Part shown: in pieces, positions 1-5,109 of the stretch
Layout of the letters: each line of letters starts with the position of its first letter
How positions within the stretch are numbered: position 1 is the first letter of the stretch
DNA from: CBFGRU01 sp965651255
GTDB taxonomy: Bacteria; Planctomycetota; Phycisphaerae; Phycisphaerales; SM1A02
Direction of reading: 5' to 3'
DNA length: 8,723 bases
Assembly (NCBI GenBank): GCA_965651255.1
Contig: CBFGRU010000126.1
Location: 1 to 8,723 of the forward strand
Translations under genes and position numbers: made by a program
Notes under the pieces: model-generated
Database searches by the model: none
Told to the model about the DNA's origin: nothing
The model's input: the letters and a program-made list of their open reading frames with translations, nothing else

Positions 1-6
1 GTCGTA

Positions 7-42
7 GTGAACACTAACGTGTGCACTTTGTCACTTTTTTTT
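7..42 (+). terminator. possible intrinsic terminator of an unseen upstream gene
   Basis: The arms GTGAACAC (7-14) and GTGTGCAC (19-26) pair over eight positions with one mismatch around the loop TAAC. Eight consecutive T residues follow at 35-42, after an eight-base gap. This is the shape of a rho-independent terminator reading rightwards, but the gap between stem and T-run is longer than usual and the stem is only moderately strong. If real, it would end a plus-strand gene lying to the left of the window. Confidence 0.25.
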
Positions 43-182
43 GGACACGTCAGAGCGGCCGCGGTTTGTGTCGTTTGGTGCGCAAAGGTGTCATCGAATG
101 CGCTGAATATCAGGAGATTGCCGAGAATTGGATCGCGCGGAACGAGCATGCCCAGATCTGTGGATATTGGGAGGGATCTTGA
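21..182 (+). other. short reading frame, possible small gene or gene remnant
   Basis: A plus-strand frame is open from the TAA at 15-17 to the TGA at 180-182. It would give about 53 residues from GTG 21 or 34 from GTG 78. The second half (about 96-179) reads like real protein, with a mixed sequence including EYQEIAENWIARNEHAQ and ending in CGYWEGS. The first half is less convincing, and neither start has a Shine-Dalgarno sequence. It could be a small protein, the degraded 3' end of an older gene, or chance. I recognise no family. Its end lies about 40 bases from the end of the convergent aldolase gene. Confidence 0.2.
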
Positions 183-229
183 AGAATGCTCGATCTTGGG
201 GAAGGAACCGGCAAAATGGCTCATTCTTC
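181..229. repeat. inverted repeat spanning the aldolase stop codon
   Basis: GAAGAATG (181-188) and CATTCTTC (222-229) are perfect 8-base inverted arms 33 bases apart. The right arm covers the aldolase stop codon (221-223 on the minus strand). The long loop and the lack of a following U-run make it a poor intrinsic terminator. It might shape the 3' end of the aldolase mRNA. Confidence 0.3.
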
Positions 230-874
230 GGTGGGTACCGCAGCCCGGACGGCGGCGAGCAGTTCGCGGCCGCGCGTTTCGATGAGGTCGAATCGGCGCG
301 CGCTGATGGCTTGCGCGTCGAAGAGTGGGGCGACGAAGCCGATGGCAAAAGCGCCTGCGCGAAGGTAGTCGGCCGCGTTGCCCGCGTTGACGCCGCTGGT
401 CGGAACGATGCGAAGAAAGGGCAGCGGGCCGAGCGTCGCGGCGATGAAGGCGCTGCCGATTCCCGGCGCAGGAAAGAGCTTCTGAAGCGGTGCGCCCGCG
501 CGATGAGCACGAAGCAACTCGCTGGGAGTATGTGCACCGGGCATGATGGCGACGCCGAGTCGATGCGCTTCTTCGATGATGACTTCATCGACAACAGGTG
601 AAACGAGGAATGTCGCCCCGGCATCGACGGCCGCGCGGGCCTCATCGACGGTAAGTACCGTGCCGGCCCCGATGGCGAGATCATCGTGCTCGCTGAACTC
701 GCGGATTCGCGCGAGTGCATCAGGGACGGTGAGGGTGAACTCGAGAATGCGAAAGCCCGCGCGAATGGCAGCATGCATGGCCGGTGCGGCTGCATCGGCG
801 TGCGGCGTGCGAAGAATGGCGCTCGCGCGTTCGCGGCTGAAGAAGTTGACGAATTCATCCGGTTTCAGTTGCAT
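221..874 (-). CDS. eda: 2-keto-3-deoxy-6-phosphogluconate (KDPG) aldolase family protein
   Basis: Class I (Schiff-base) aldolase of the KDPG/KHG family. Members split 2-keto-3-deoxy-6-phosphogluconate into pyruvate and glyceraldehyde 3-phosphate (Entner-Doudoroff) or act on related 2-oxo acids. From ATG 872-874 the protein has 217 residues, normal for the family. Key residues fall almost exactly where E. coli Eda has them: Glu45 in RILEFTLT, Thr72 in GAGTVL, Pro93 in SPVVDE, and the Schiff-base lysine Lys132 in LQKLFPA. The C-terminal phosphate site reads VPTSGVN, where TGGV is more usual. An in-frame ATG at 946 would add 24 arginine-rich residues outside the fold, across the repeats and the -10, so I chose 874. 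No edd or sugar-acid gene is adjacent, so the physiological substrate (KDPG, KDPGal or 4-hydroxy-2-oxoglutarate) is open. Confidence 0.92.
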   Translation of the reverse strand: MQLKPDEFVNFFSRERASAILRTPHADAAAPAMHAAIRAGFRILEFTLTVPDALARIREFSEHDDLAIGAGTVLTVDEARAAVDAGATFLVSPVVDEVIIEEAHRLGVAIMPGAHTPSELLRAHRAGAPLQKLFPAPGIGSAFIAATLGPLPFLRIVPTSGVNAGNAADYLRAGAFAIGFVAPLFDAQAISARRFDLIETRGRELLAAVRAAVPTEE

Positions 875-880
875 GCGTGA

Positions 881-886
881 ATGATA
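881..886 (-). promoter_or_regulatory. -10 element of the aldolase gene (leaderless arrangement)
   Basis: On the minus strand this reads TATCAT, five of six matches to TATAAT. Only six bases separate it from the ATG at 874, so the usual seven-base step would start transcription on the A of that ATG. There is no Shine-Dalgarno sequence and no good -35 hexamer at 16-18 bases. The 11-bp direct repeat lies in the -35 region, which would fit activator-dependent initiation. Confidence 0.4.
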
Positions 887-895
887 TCGTGAGCA

Positions 896-924
896 CGGGT
901 CGTTGCGGCGGCGCGGGTCGTTGC
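896..924. repeat. 11-bp direct repeat between divergent genes
   Basis: CGGGTCGTTGC occurs exactly at 896-906 and again at 914-924, 18 bases start to start. It lies just upstream of the presumed aldolase -10 and occupies its -35 region. Two identical half-sites on nearly the same DNA face would suit a regulator binding as a direct-repeat dimer; this role is inferred. Confidence 0.45.
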
Positions 925-931
925 CTGCGCG

Positions 932-945
932 TGATTCCAGAATCA
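932..945. promoter_or_regulatory. 14-bp perfect inverted repeat, possible operator
   Basis: TGATTC-CA-GAATCA has perfect 6-base arms around a 2-base centre. It sits where the -35 element of the rightward thpR promoter would be (-10 at 955-960) and about 50 bases upstream of the aldolase -10. That is typical of an operator in a divergent control region. The regulator is unknown and nothing in the window identifies it. Confidence 0.35.
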
Positions 946-954
946 TCGCTTCAC

Positions 955-960
955 TATGAT
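955..960 (+). promoter_or_regulatory. -10 element of thpR (leaderless or near-leaderless)
   Basis: TATGAT, five of six matches to TATAAT, ends eight bases before the ATG at 969. Transcription would start at about 966-969, leaving at most a few bases of leader. The sequence at the expected -35 (about 932-938) is not TTGACA-like and overlaps the 14-bp inverted repeat. Confidence 0.4.
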
Positions 961-968
961 GGGGTTCG

Positions 969-1541
969 ATGATGGCGAAGCCAACTGCAAACCTGCGGCT
1001 GTTTGTTGCGATCTACCCGCCGATGGATGTTGTGCGTGCAATGTTGCAGCCGTTGCAGGATGTTCCCGGCCTGCCGGCACACCGGGCGACGCCGCCGGAA
1101 CAGGTGCATCTGACGTTGCAGTTCATCGGCGATACACCGGCGAAAGCAATGGATGATGTGGAAGAGTCGATCGGTCGCGCGACCCTGGGCATTGAGCCGT
1201 TCGATGTTCAGCCGCTGCGGTTGATTGCGCTGCCGGAACGAGGACAGGTATCGCGTGTGCTGGCAGTGGAGACGGATGCGCCGCCGATGCTGCTGGAAGT
1301 GCAACGTCGTTTGGCGCAGCGACTTTCACGAAAGGTTCGTGCGAAGCCGGGTGATCGGTATCGGCCGCACATGACGATCTGCCGTTTCCCGGGCAGTGGG
1401 GCCAGGGTGGCGCGAACGACGGTCGAGCGGCCGCTTGAGATTCCATCGTTCACGGTGCGCGAGATTCACCTGATGCGCAGTCAGCTTGATCCCGCCGGCG
1501 CAGTGCACCACCTGGTTCGGCAGTGGCAGCTTGGCGCGTGA
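969..1541 (+). CDS. thpR: RNA 2',3'-cyclic phosphodiesterase (2H/LigT family)
   Basis: A 2H-superfamily phosphoesterase that opens 2',3'-cyclic phosphate ends of RNA; bacterial members also ligate tRNA halves in vitro with 2'-5' linkage. The 190-residue length is normal. Both catalytic motifs are present: HLTL (His47, Thr49) followed by QFIG, and HMTI (His134, Thr136) followed by CRF. The N-terminal strand NLRLFVAIYPP and the C-terminal stretch MRSQLDPAGAVHHLV also fit the family. The start is ATG 969, immediately followed by a second ATG at 972; the frames of the ATGs at 956 and 959 do not match. There is no convincing Shine-Dalgarno sequence. It is divergent from the aldolase and convergent with the HU gene, so it is probably transcribed alone. 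Confidence 0.92.
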   Translation: MMAKPTANLRLFVAIYPPMDVVRAMLQPLQDVPGLPAHRATPPEQVHLTLQFIGDTPAKAMDDVEESIGRATLGIEPFDVQPLRLIALPERGQVSRVLAVETDAPPMLLEVQRRLAQRLSRKVRAKPGDRYRPHMTICRFPGSGARVARTTVERPLEIPSFTVREIHLMRSQLDPAGAVHHLVRQWQLGA

Positions 1542-1586
1542 TTGCGGTAAAGAATTGTCATGTCGTGCAAGCGTTGGGCGGGAATG

Positions 1587-1611
1587 AAAAGCGGACCCGT
1601 TCGGGGTCCGC
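1587..1611 (-). terminator. intrinsic terminator of the HU gene
   Basis: Read on the minus strand, GCGGACCC and GGGTCCGC form a perfect 8-bp GC-rich stem with a 5-base loop, followed directly by TTTTCATT. It lies about 47 bases beyond the HU stop codon. On the plus strand no T-run follows, so it should serve HU rather than thpR, though the hairpin itself may also slow polymerase arriving from thpR. Confidence 0.8.
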
Positions 1612-1658
1612 AGGTGCTCACTTCATCAGCGGCGTGTGATCGGCAGCGCGTGCTGCGC

Positions 1659-1928
1659 TCAGACCGACTCCTTCAGCACTTTGCTCGGCTTGAAAGAGAC
1701 AGTCGTGCTGGCATCGACATTCATCAGTTCTTTCGTCGCAGGGTTGCGAACGGTGCGCGGTGCACGCTTCTTCTTCTGAAAGGTTCCGAAGCCAACGATG
1801 GTGACATTGTCATCGCGCTTCACCCCTTCGGTAATGCACCCGATGATTGCTTCGACGGCCTTGGCTGCCTGCGCTCTGGACCCTCCGAGTTCCGCGGCGA
1901 CGGCTTCGATCAACTCGCCCTTGTTCAT
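1659..1928 (-). CDS. hup: HU-family DNA-binding nucleoid protein
   Basis: Small histone-like protein that dimerises and bends DNA, shaping the nucleoid and assisting replication, repair and recombination. At 89 residues it has the standard HU length. The N-terminal helices begin MNKGELIEAVAAELG. The family signature starts at GFGTF (46-50), followed by the basic arm KKKRAPRTVRNPATKE, whose RNP (61-63) holds the proline that intercalates into DNA. The usual GRNP reads VRNP here. The start is ATG 1926-1928, supported by an AGGAG about 7 bases upstream (about 1936-1940). It has its own promoter (2011-2038) and terminator (1587-1611), so it looks monocistronic. HU and IHF subunits are hard to separate by eye; the missing IHF-specific features favour HU. 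Confidence 0.95.
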   Translation of the reverse strand: MNKGELIEAVAAELGGSRAQAAKAVEAIIGCITEGVKRDDNVTIVGFGTFQKKKRAPRTVRNPATKELMNVDASTTVSFKPSKVLKESV

Positions 1929-1951
1929 TCAGCGACTCCTCTCACGATGCG

Positions 1952-1963
1952 CCAGAATTCTGG
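1952..1963. repeat. 12-bp perfect palindrome in the HU leader
   Basis: CCAGAATTCTGG is a perfect 12-base palindrome. It lies between the predicted HU transcription start (about 2004) and the HU Shine-Dalgarno sequence (about 1937). It could be a protein-binding site just downstream of the promoter. As RNA it cannot form a hairpin without losing its central bases to the loop. Confidence 0.35.
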
Positions 1964-2010
1964 TGATCTCTGGACGCCCCACCGCGTCCGGTTTCATGTG
2001 CAACGAGCCC

Positions 2011-2038
2011 AATGTAGCCGACCGGGGGTGAGAGTCAA
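2011..2038 (-). promoter_or_regulatory. sigma70-type promoter of the HU gene
   Basis: On the minus strand, TTGACT (plus 2033-2038, five of six matches to the -35 consensus) is followed after 16 bases by TACATT (plus 2011-2016, four of six matches to the -10). Transcription would start near 2004 and give a leader of about 75 bases. This is the best consensus promoter in the window, as expected for an abundant nucleoid protein. Confidence 0.6.
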
Positions 2039-2107
2039 CGAAGATTGACCGAACTGGATGCGGCGTGCGTGTCCCGTGGATGAACCAACCGATCGTTTCC
2101 CGCACGA

Positions 2108-2137
2108 TTGGCGAATCGCCCGACATTGCGATAGCAT
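2108..2137 (+). promoter_or_regulatory. weak candidate promoter of the lipoprotein-VOC-dehydrogenase genes
   Basis: TTGGCG (2108-2113) and TAGCAT (2132-2137), 18 bases apart, each match four of six consensus bases. The spacer begins inside a small palindrome, GGCGAATCGCC (2110-2120), which could be an operator half overlapping the -35. The match is weak and other starts are possible. Confidence 0.25.
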
Positions 2138-2144
2138 TTCGCGT

Positions 2145-2174
2145 TGCCGCGTGCGGAACGCACGGCAGGGTTTT
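2145..2174 (+). promoter_or_regulatory. leader hairpin followed by a short U-run
   Basis: CGTGCG (2150-2155) and CGCACG (2159-2164) form a perfect 6-bp stem closed by a GAA loop. It extends by TGC/GCA (2145-2147 with 2165-2167) across a 2-base bulge, and GGG and TTTT follow at 2168-2174. It lies in the 5' leader of the lipoprotein gene, about 35 bases before its start. It has the outline of a weak terminator or attenuator, but no competing structure or leader peptide is evident. Confidence 0.3.
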
Positions 2175-2209
2175 CGATGATCTGAACATTAGCGAGGGAG
2201 ATGCAGAGC

Positions 2210-2623
2210 ATGTTGAATACACACCGACTGATCGCTCTGATGATGTTGGCGGTCCTCTCACTCACGCTGGCTGGTTGCGGCGGTGTTCCCAGCGGCGATT
2301 TGCTCGGCAAGTGGACGGTCGATCGTGCGGCCACATCTCAGGGGCCGAAGCCGCCACGCAATATTGATGCGTGGGCCGACGCAACGATGGATTTCCAGAG
2401 CAGCGATAAGCTCGTTATCACGCAGGGCGGGCAGGCCACCGAGTACGTCTACATGGTGCCATCGGTTGATGATGACGGGTGGATGAAGTTCCAGGCGCAG
2501 AGTACCAGCGGGCCCGATTCGGGCAAGATGTCTCCGCTCAACGCAGCGAAAATCGAAGGCGATCAGCTTCACATGCGCATCGCCGGTTCGACGATTCTGG
2601 TCCTGACTCGTTCGAGTTCGTGA
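2210..2623 (+). CDS. small lipoprotein of unknown function
   Basis: A predicted envelope lipoprotein of 137 residues. The N-terminus has a positive charge (His5-Arg6), a hydrophobic stretch (LIALMMLAVLSLTL) and the lipobox LAGC, with Cys23 as the lipidation site. The mature part starts GGVPSGDLLGKWTVDRA, where the G-K-W pattern resembles the first strand of lipocalin-like or small beta-barrel domains. The rest is rich in short alternating hydrophobic segments, which fits a small beta fold. An upstream in-frame ATG at 2201 directly abuts the GAGGGAG Shine-Dalgarno sequence (2194-2200), while ATG 2210 has a proper 9-base spacing, so 2210 is preferred. The stop lies nine bases before the VOC gene, so they are probably co-transcribed. 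No function is assigned. Confidence 0.8.
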   Translation: MLNTHRLIALMMLAVLSLTLAGCGGVPSGDLLGKWTVDRAATSQGPKPPRNIDAWADATMDFQSSDKLVITQGGQATEYVYMVPSVDDDGWMKFQAQSTSGPDSGKMSPLNAAKIEGDQLHMRIAGSTILVLTRSSS

Positions 2624-2632
2624 TGAACGCCC

Positions 2633-3025
2633 GTGAAACGCCCGTCACTTCACCATGTGCAGATTCTCTGCCCGGCTGGTGGCGAGGCGGAGGCGGAACA
2701 TTTCTACTCGACGTGCCTCTCGCTGCAGCGAATCAAGAAGCCGAGCGAACTGACCGCTGACGGCGTCTGGTTCGCTCTTGCGCACGGCGCTCAGTTGCAC
2801 ATCGGGGTTCATCGCGATGGCGATGAGCCGGTGCGCAATCGACAGCACTTTGCGCTGTGCATCGACGACCTGAACGCCGTATGCGAGCACTTGCGCAGGC
2901 ACGGAGTTGCGTGGCAGGAAGCGAAACCGGTTCCCGGTTGGAAGCGGGTTCAAGTGCGTGATCCGTTCGGCAACATGGTTGAGTTGCTTGAGATCGTGGA
3001 TACGAAGGAACCTTGCTCCACATGA
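2633..3025 (+). CDS. VOC (glyoxalase/bleomycin-resistance/dioxygenase fold) protein
   Basis: A single vicinal-oxygen-chelate domain protein of 130 residues. These form dimers or paired modules that bind a metal and act as glyoxalases, epimerases, dioxygenases or drug-binding proteins. The paired beta-alpha-beta-beta-beta modules are visible, and the metal positions are plausibly filled: His8 in LHHVQI, His56 in QLHIGVH, His72 in QHFALCIDDL and Glu117 in DPFGNMVELLE. The start must be GTG 2633: the frame has a TGA at 2624-2626 just before it, and any later start loses His8. There is no good Shine-Dalgarno sequence, so translation may be coupled to the lipoprotein gene ending nine bases upstream. 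The stop overlaps the next start as ATGA. The substrate cannot be read from the sequence. Confidence 0.85.
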   Translation: MKRPSLHHVQILCPAGGEAEAEHFYSTCLSLQRIKKPSELTADGVWFALAHGAQLHIGVHRDGDEPVRNRQHFALCIDDLNAVCEHLRRHGVAWQEAKPVPGWKRVQVRDPFGNMVELLEIVDTKEPCST

Positions 3026-3972
3026 ACGCGCCGCGCCCGATCGTCGTACAGAGTGAGCATCTCTCGCCGCGGCCTGCAGCATGGCTGGCGGAGCGCGCTG
3101 ACGTCGTGGTGTGTCCGTACGATGACCCCGCGTTCCCCGAAGTGCTCGCGACGGCTGCCGGTTTGGTCGTCCGCACGTATACCCAAGTGAATGAAGGTCT
3201 GCTTGCCCATGCACCGAACCTGAAAGTGGTCGGTCGCGCCGGGGTGGCGCTCGAGAACATCAATATCCCCGCCTGTCGGGCGCGCGGCATCGAGGTCGTT
3301 CACGCTCCCGGTTCAAATGCGCAGGCGGTGGTGGAGTACGTACTCTGTCTCGTGGGTGATGCGCTGCGCCCGCGCATCACACTGAGCGAGCCGGTGGGGC
3401 AGGAGGTGTGGGATCAACTGCGTGAAACCGTGTTTGCCCGCAAACAGATTTCCGAGCGCACGGTCGGCATTCTCGGCCTCGGGCGCATCGGCAAACGTTT
3501 GGCGCAAGTGTTCAGCGCGATCGGGTGCACATGTCTCTACCACGATGTGGTTGAGATGGCCGAGTCGGAGCGATTCGGCGCAACGCCCGTCTCTCCCGAA
3601 GAACTCTTCGCGCAAAGCGACATCATCACGATTCACATTGACAGTCGGCCGTCGAACCGGCACTTCGTCAATGCTGCCCGCATTGCGCTGATGCGCAGCG
3701 ACGTGCTGGTGATCAACACCAGTCGTGGATTCGTGTTCGATTACGAAGCGCTCGCGCTCTTCATGCGCGAGAACCGCGAAGCGCAGGCAATGATCGATGT
3801 GCACGATCCGGAACCGTTCGGTGCGACGTATCCGATTCTCGGTCTTGAGAATGTCAAGCTGTACCCGCACCTTGCGGGGCGAACGGAGACGGCGCTTGAA
3901 AACATGTCGTGGGTGGTGCGCGATGTCGTCGCGGTTATCCAGGGGCAGCCGCCGAAGCACCCTGCGCCATAG
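3022..3972 (+). CDS. D-isomer 2-hydroxyacid dehydrogenase, phosphoglycerate dehydrogenase-like
   Basis: An NAD-dependent dehydrogenase of the D-2-hydroxyacid family, 316 residues. The catalytic-domain part near the N-terminus includes GRAGVALENINIPACRARGI (71-90) and SNAQAVVEY. The Rossmann motif is GLGRIG (152-157), with Asp175 at the end of the second strand favouring NAD over NADP. The catalytic triad is Arg235 (NTSRG), Glu264 (DPEP) and His283 (PHLAG); the Arg-Glu spacing of 29 equals that of E. coli SerA. No ACT or other regulatory domain follows, so it is the short form and may act on 3-phosphoglycerate or on another hydroxyacid such as glyoxylate or hydroxypyruvate. ATG 3022 overlaps the VOC stop (ATGA) and has AAGGAA about 11 bases upstream; TTG 3013 is in frame but too close to it. 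Confidence 0.9.
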   Translation: MNAPRPIVVQSEHLSPRPAAWLAERADVVVCPYDDPAFPEVLATAAGLVVRTYTQVNEGLLAHAPNLKVVGRAGVALENINIPACRARGIEVVHAPGSNAQAVVEYVLCLVGDALRPRITLSEPVGQEVWDQLRETVFARKQISERTVGILGLGRIGKRLAQVFSAIGCTCLYHDVVEMAESERFGATPVSPEELFAQSDIITIHIDSRPSNRHFVNAARIALMRSDVLVINTSRGFVFDYEALALFMRENREAQAMIDVHDPEPFGATYPILGLENVKLYPHLAGRTETALENMSWVVRDVVAVIQGQPPKHPAP

Positions 3973-3988
3973 AGAATCCGTCAGCGAA

Positions 3989-4480
3989 TTACGCATTCAA
4001 TCGGTACAGCATGGTCAGCACGACACCGACCGGCCCGGGGATCCAGCAGAGGATCGCAAGAAACCAGCGTGTTGCATCACTGCTTCGCCGCAACCGACGG
4101 GCCGAACGCAACCAGATGATCAATGCAGTGCCGGAGATCAGCGCGATCGGCAACGTCACCATGAGGAACCCGAGCAGCATGCGGTTGCCAGGATCACTGA
4201 TGGCGAAGTAACCGATGATCAATACGAAGATCGCGCTCGGGCCGGCGGCAACTGAGAGTCCGATCATCCCGGTGAGAAACGCAGCAAGGTGGGGTTCACG
4301 GGGCATGATGCGAAGCGCGATGGTCTCGCCGCATTCGGGGCACTCGGGGCGTTGCAGGAGGCGCAGGTCATACCCGCAGACCGGGCACGCGACCGAGCGT
4401 TCCGCGAGGAACTCAATCAGCAACGGGTCGGCCCCGTTCACCTCCGGGGAGGTGGTCACGGTGGTTTCTGAATGTTCCAT
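3989..4480 (-). CDS. membrane protein with N-terminal zinc ribbon (second copy of tandem pair)
   Basis: 163 residues. The N-terminal cytoplasmic-type segment holds a four-cysteine zinc ribbon, CPVC (Cys32, Cys35) and CPEC (Cys47, Cys50), preceded by ADPLLIEFLAERSVA. Three hydrophobic segments follow, at about 66-91, 102-124 and 137-158, with an arginine-rich loop (RSARRLRRS) between the second and third. The ATG (4478-4480) overlaps the stop of the upstream gene as TGATG, so translation is probably coupled. It aligns along its length with that neighbour and looks like a tandem duplicate. CPxCGYDLR-type ribbons on small membrane proteins are common in Phycisphaerae genomes; their role is not known to me. 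The gene ends 16 bases from the convergent dehydrogenase. Confidence 0.8.
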   Translation of the reverse strand: MEHSETTVTTSPEVNGADPLLIEFLAERSVACPVCGYDLRLLQRPECPECGETIALRIMPREPHLAAFLTGMIGLSVAAGPSAIFVLIIGYFAISDPGNRMLLGFLMVTLPIALISGTALIIWLRSARRLRRSSDATRWFLAILCWIPGPVGVVLTMLYRLNA

Positions 4481-4950
4481 CAGTCAATGACCAACGTGAA
4501 AAAGATCAGCGCCACGAGAGGCAGTGCCGCGAGCGTCGTCAACAGCGCGCGTCTGAAACGCGAAGCGCTGCGAAAGCGGCGGCGACCGCGAATCCACAGC
4601 ACGATACAGATGGAAGCGAACACGGCGCCGCCTCCGAAGATGAAGAACGGCCAGATCTGGCGGATCGAAGAACTGAGATGCGCGGCGATGCCGATCGCGC
4701 AGATCATCAATCCCAGGCCGACCGCCCCGGCGAGAAGAATCAGACCAGTGATGAAAAGCCCGAGGCGACTGGACTCCACGCCGATACTGAGAATGAGCTC
4801 TTCACCGCATTGCGCGCAGCAGTCGCCTTCCGTCAGGTGCAGCGGGTGGCGGCAGAGGGGACAGTGCGAGGCATCGCGCGCGATGAACTGAGCGAGAAGC
4901 GGGTCCGCAGTCTCATGCATCGAATTGGGGGAGTTCGCGATCGTCATCAT
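4480..4950 (-). CDS. membrane protein with N-terminal zinc ribbon (first copy of tandem pair)
   Basis: 156 residues. The N-terminal part carries HETADPLLAQFIARDASH followed by a zinc ribbon, CPLC (Cys30, Cys33) and CAQC (Cys45, Cys48). Three hydrophobic segments follow, at about 65-90, 99-120 and 134-154, with a strongly basic stretch (RGRRRFRSASRFRR) before the last. It shares ADPLL, the ribbon spacing, the three-segment plan and the basic loop with the downstream gene, but loop sequences differ, so the duplication is not recent. The extra cysteine Cys44 is not shared. The start at 4950 (two adjacent ATGs) gives an N-terminus as long as the paralogue's; ATG 4920 is possible. Neither has a clear Shine-Dalgarno sequence. 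It diverges from enolase. Function unknown. Confidence 0.75.
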   Translation of the reverse strand: MMTIANSPNSMHETADPLLAQFIARDASHCPLCRHPLHLTEGDCCAQCGEELILSIGVESSRLGLFITGLILLAGAVGLGLMICAIGIAAHLSSSIRQIWPFFIFGGGAVFASICIVLWIRGRRRFRSASRFRRALLTTLAALPLVALIFFTLVID

Positions 4951-5022
4951 CTGGTCGTTCCGCAGATGGTACCGCGCGTTCCATGGAGTGATGGGCAGGA
5001 ATCACACGAAGTCCGCCCCGGC

Positions 5023-5028
5023 TATGAT
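5023..5028 (+). promoter_or_regulatory. -10 element of the enolase promoter
   Basis: TATGAT, five of six consensus bases, lies about 80 bases before the enolase start and would give a leader of about 75 bases. The best sequence at the -35 distance, ATCACA (5001-5006, spacer 16), matches only three of six bases. The same TATGAT hexamer serves thpR. Confidence 0.35.
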
Positions 5029-5109
5029 GCCAACCGCGACTCCGTCGGCTGGTGACGGGCCAGGGGCGCAGCGTTCACGAGCGAATGAAACAGAAGGGAA
5101 GTGCGGCTC

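Noticed and set aside
128..601. Plus-strand open frame of 157 codons antisense to the aldolase gene
   Set aside because: No recognisable motif and no ribosome site; it runs antisense through the conserved active-site codons of the aldolase.
91..858. Long minus-strand open frame rich in Ser, Arg and Pro overlapping the aldolase gene
   Set aside because: It lies on the same strand in another frame; its low-complexity composition is typical of a GC-rich shadow, and the aldolase frame has all its catalytic residues.
874..946. Longer aldolase starting at the ATG at 946
   Set aside because: The extra 24 residues are arginine-rich, lie outside the fold and are encoded by the direct repeats and the -10; the active-site numbering matches E. 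coli Eda only from 874.
1643..1656. Inverted repeat GCAGC-GCGT-GCTGC just after the HU stop codon
   Set aside because: Five-base stem with no U-run; the stronger hairpin at 1587-1611 explains HU termination.
3313..3996. Minus-strand open frame of 227 codons opposite the dehydrogenase gene
   Set aside because: Antisense to a clear enzyme gene, rich in Arg and His, and without domain features.
5101..5109. Enolase starting at GTG 5101
   Set aside because: The codon abuts the Shine-Dalgarno sequence with no usable spacing; ATG 5110 is correctly spaced and matches the usual enolase N-terminus.
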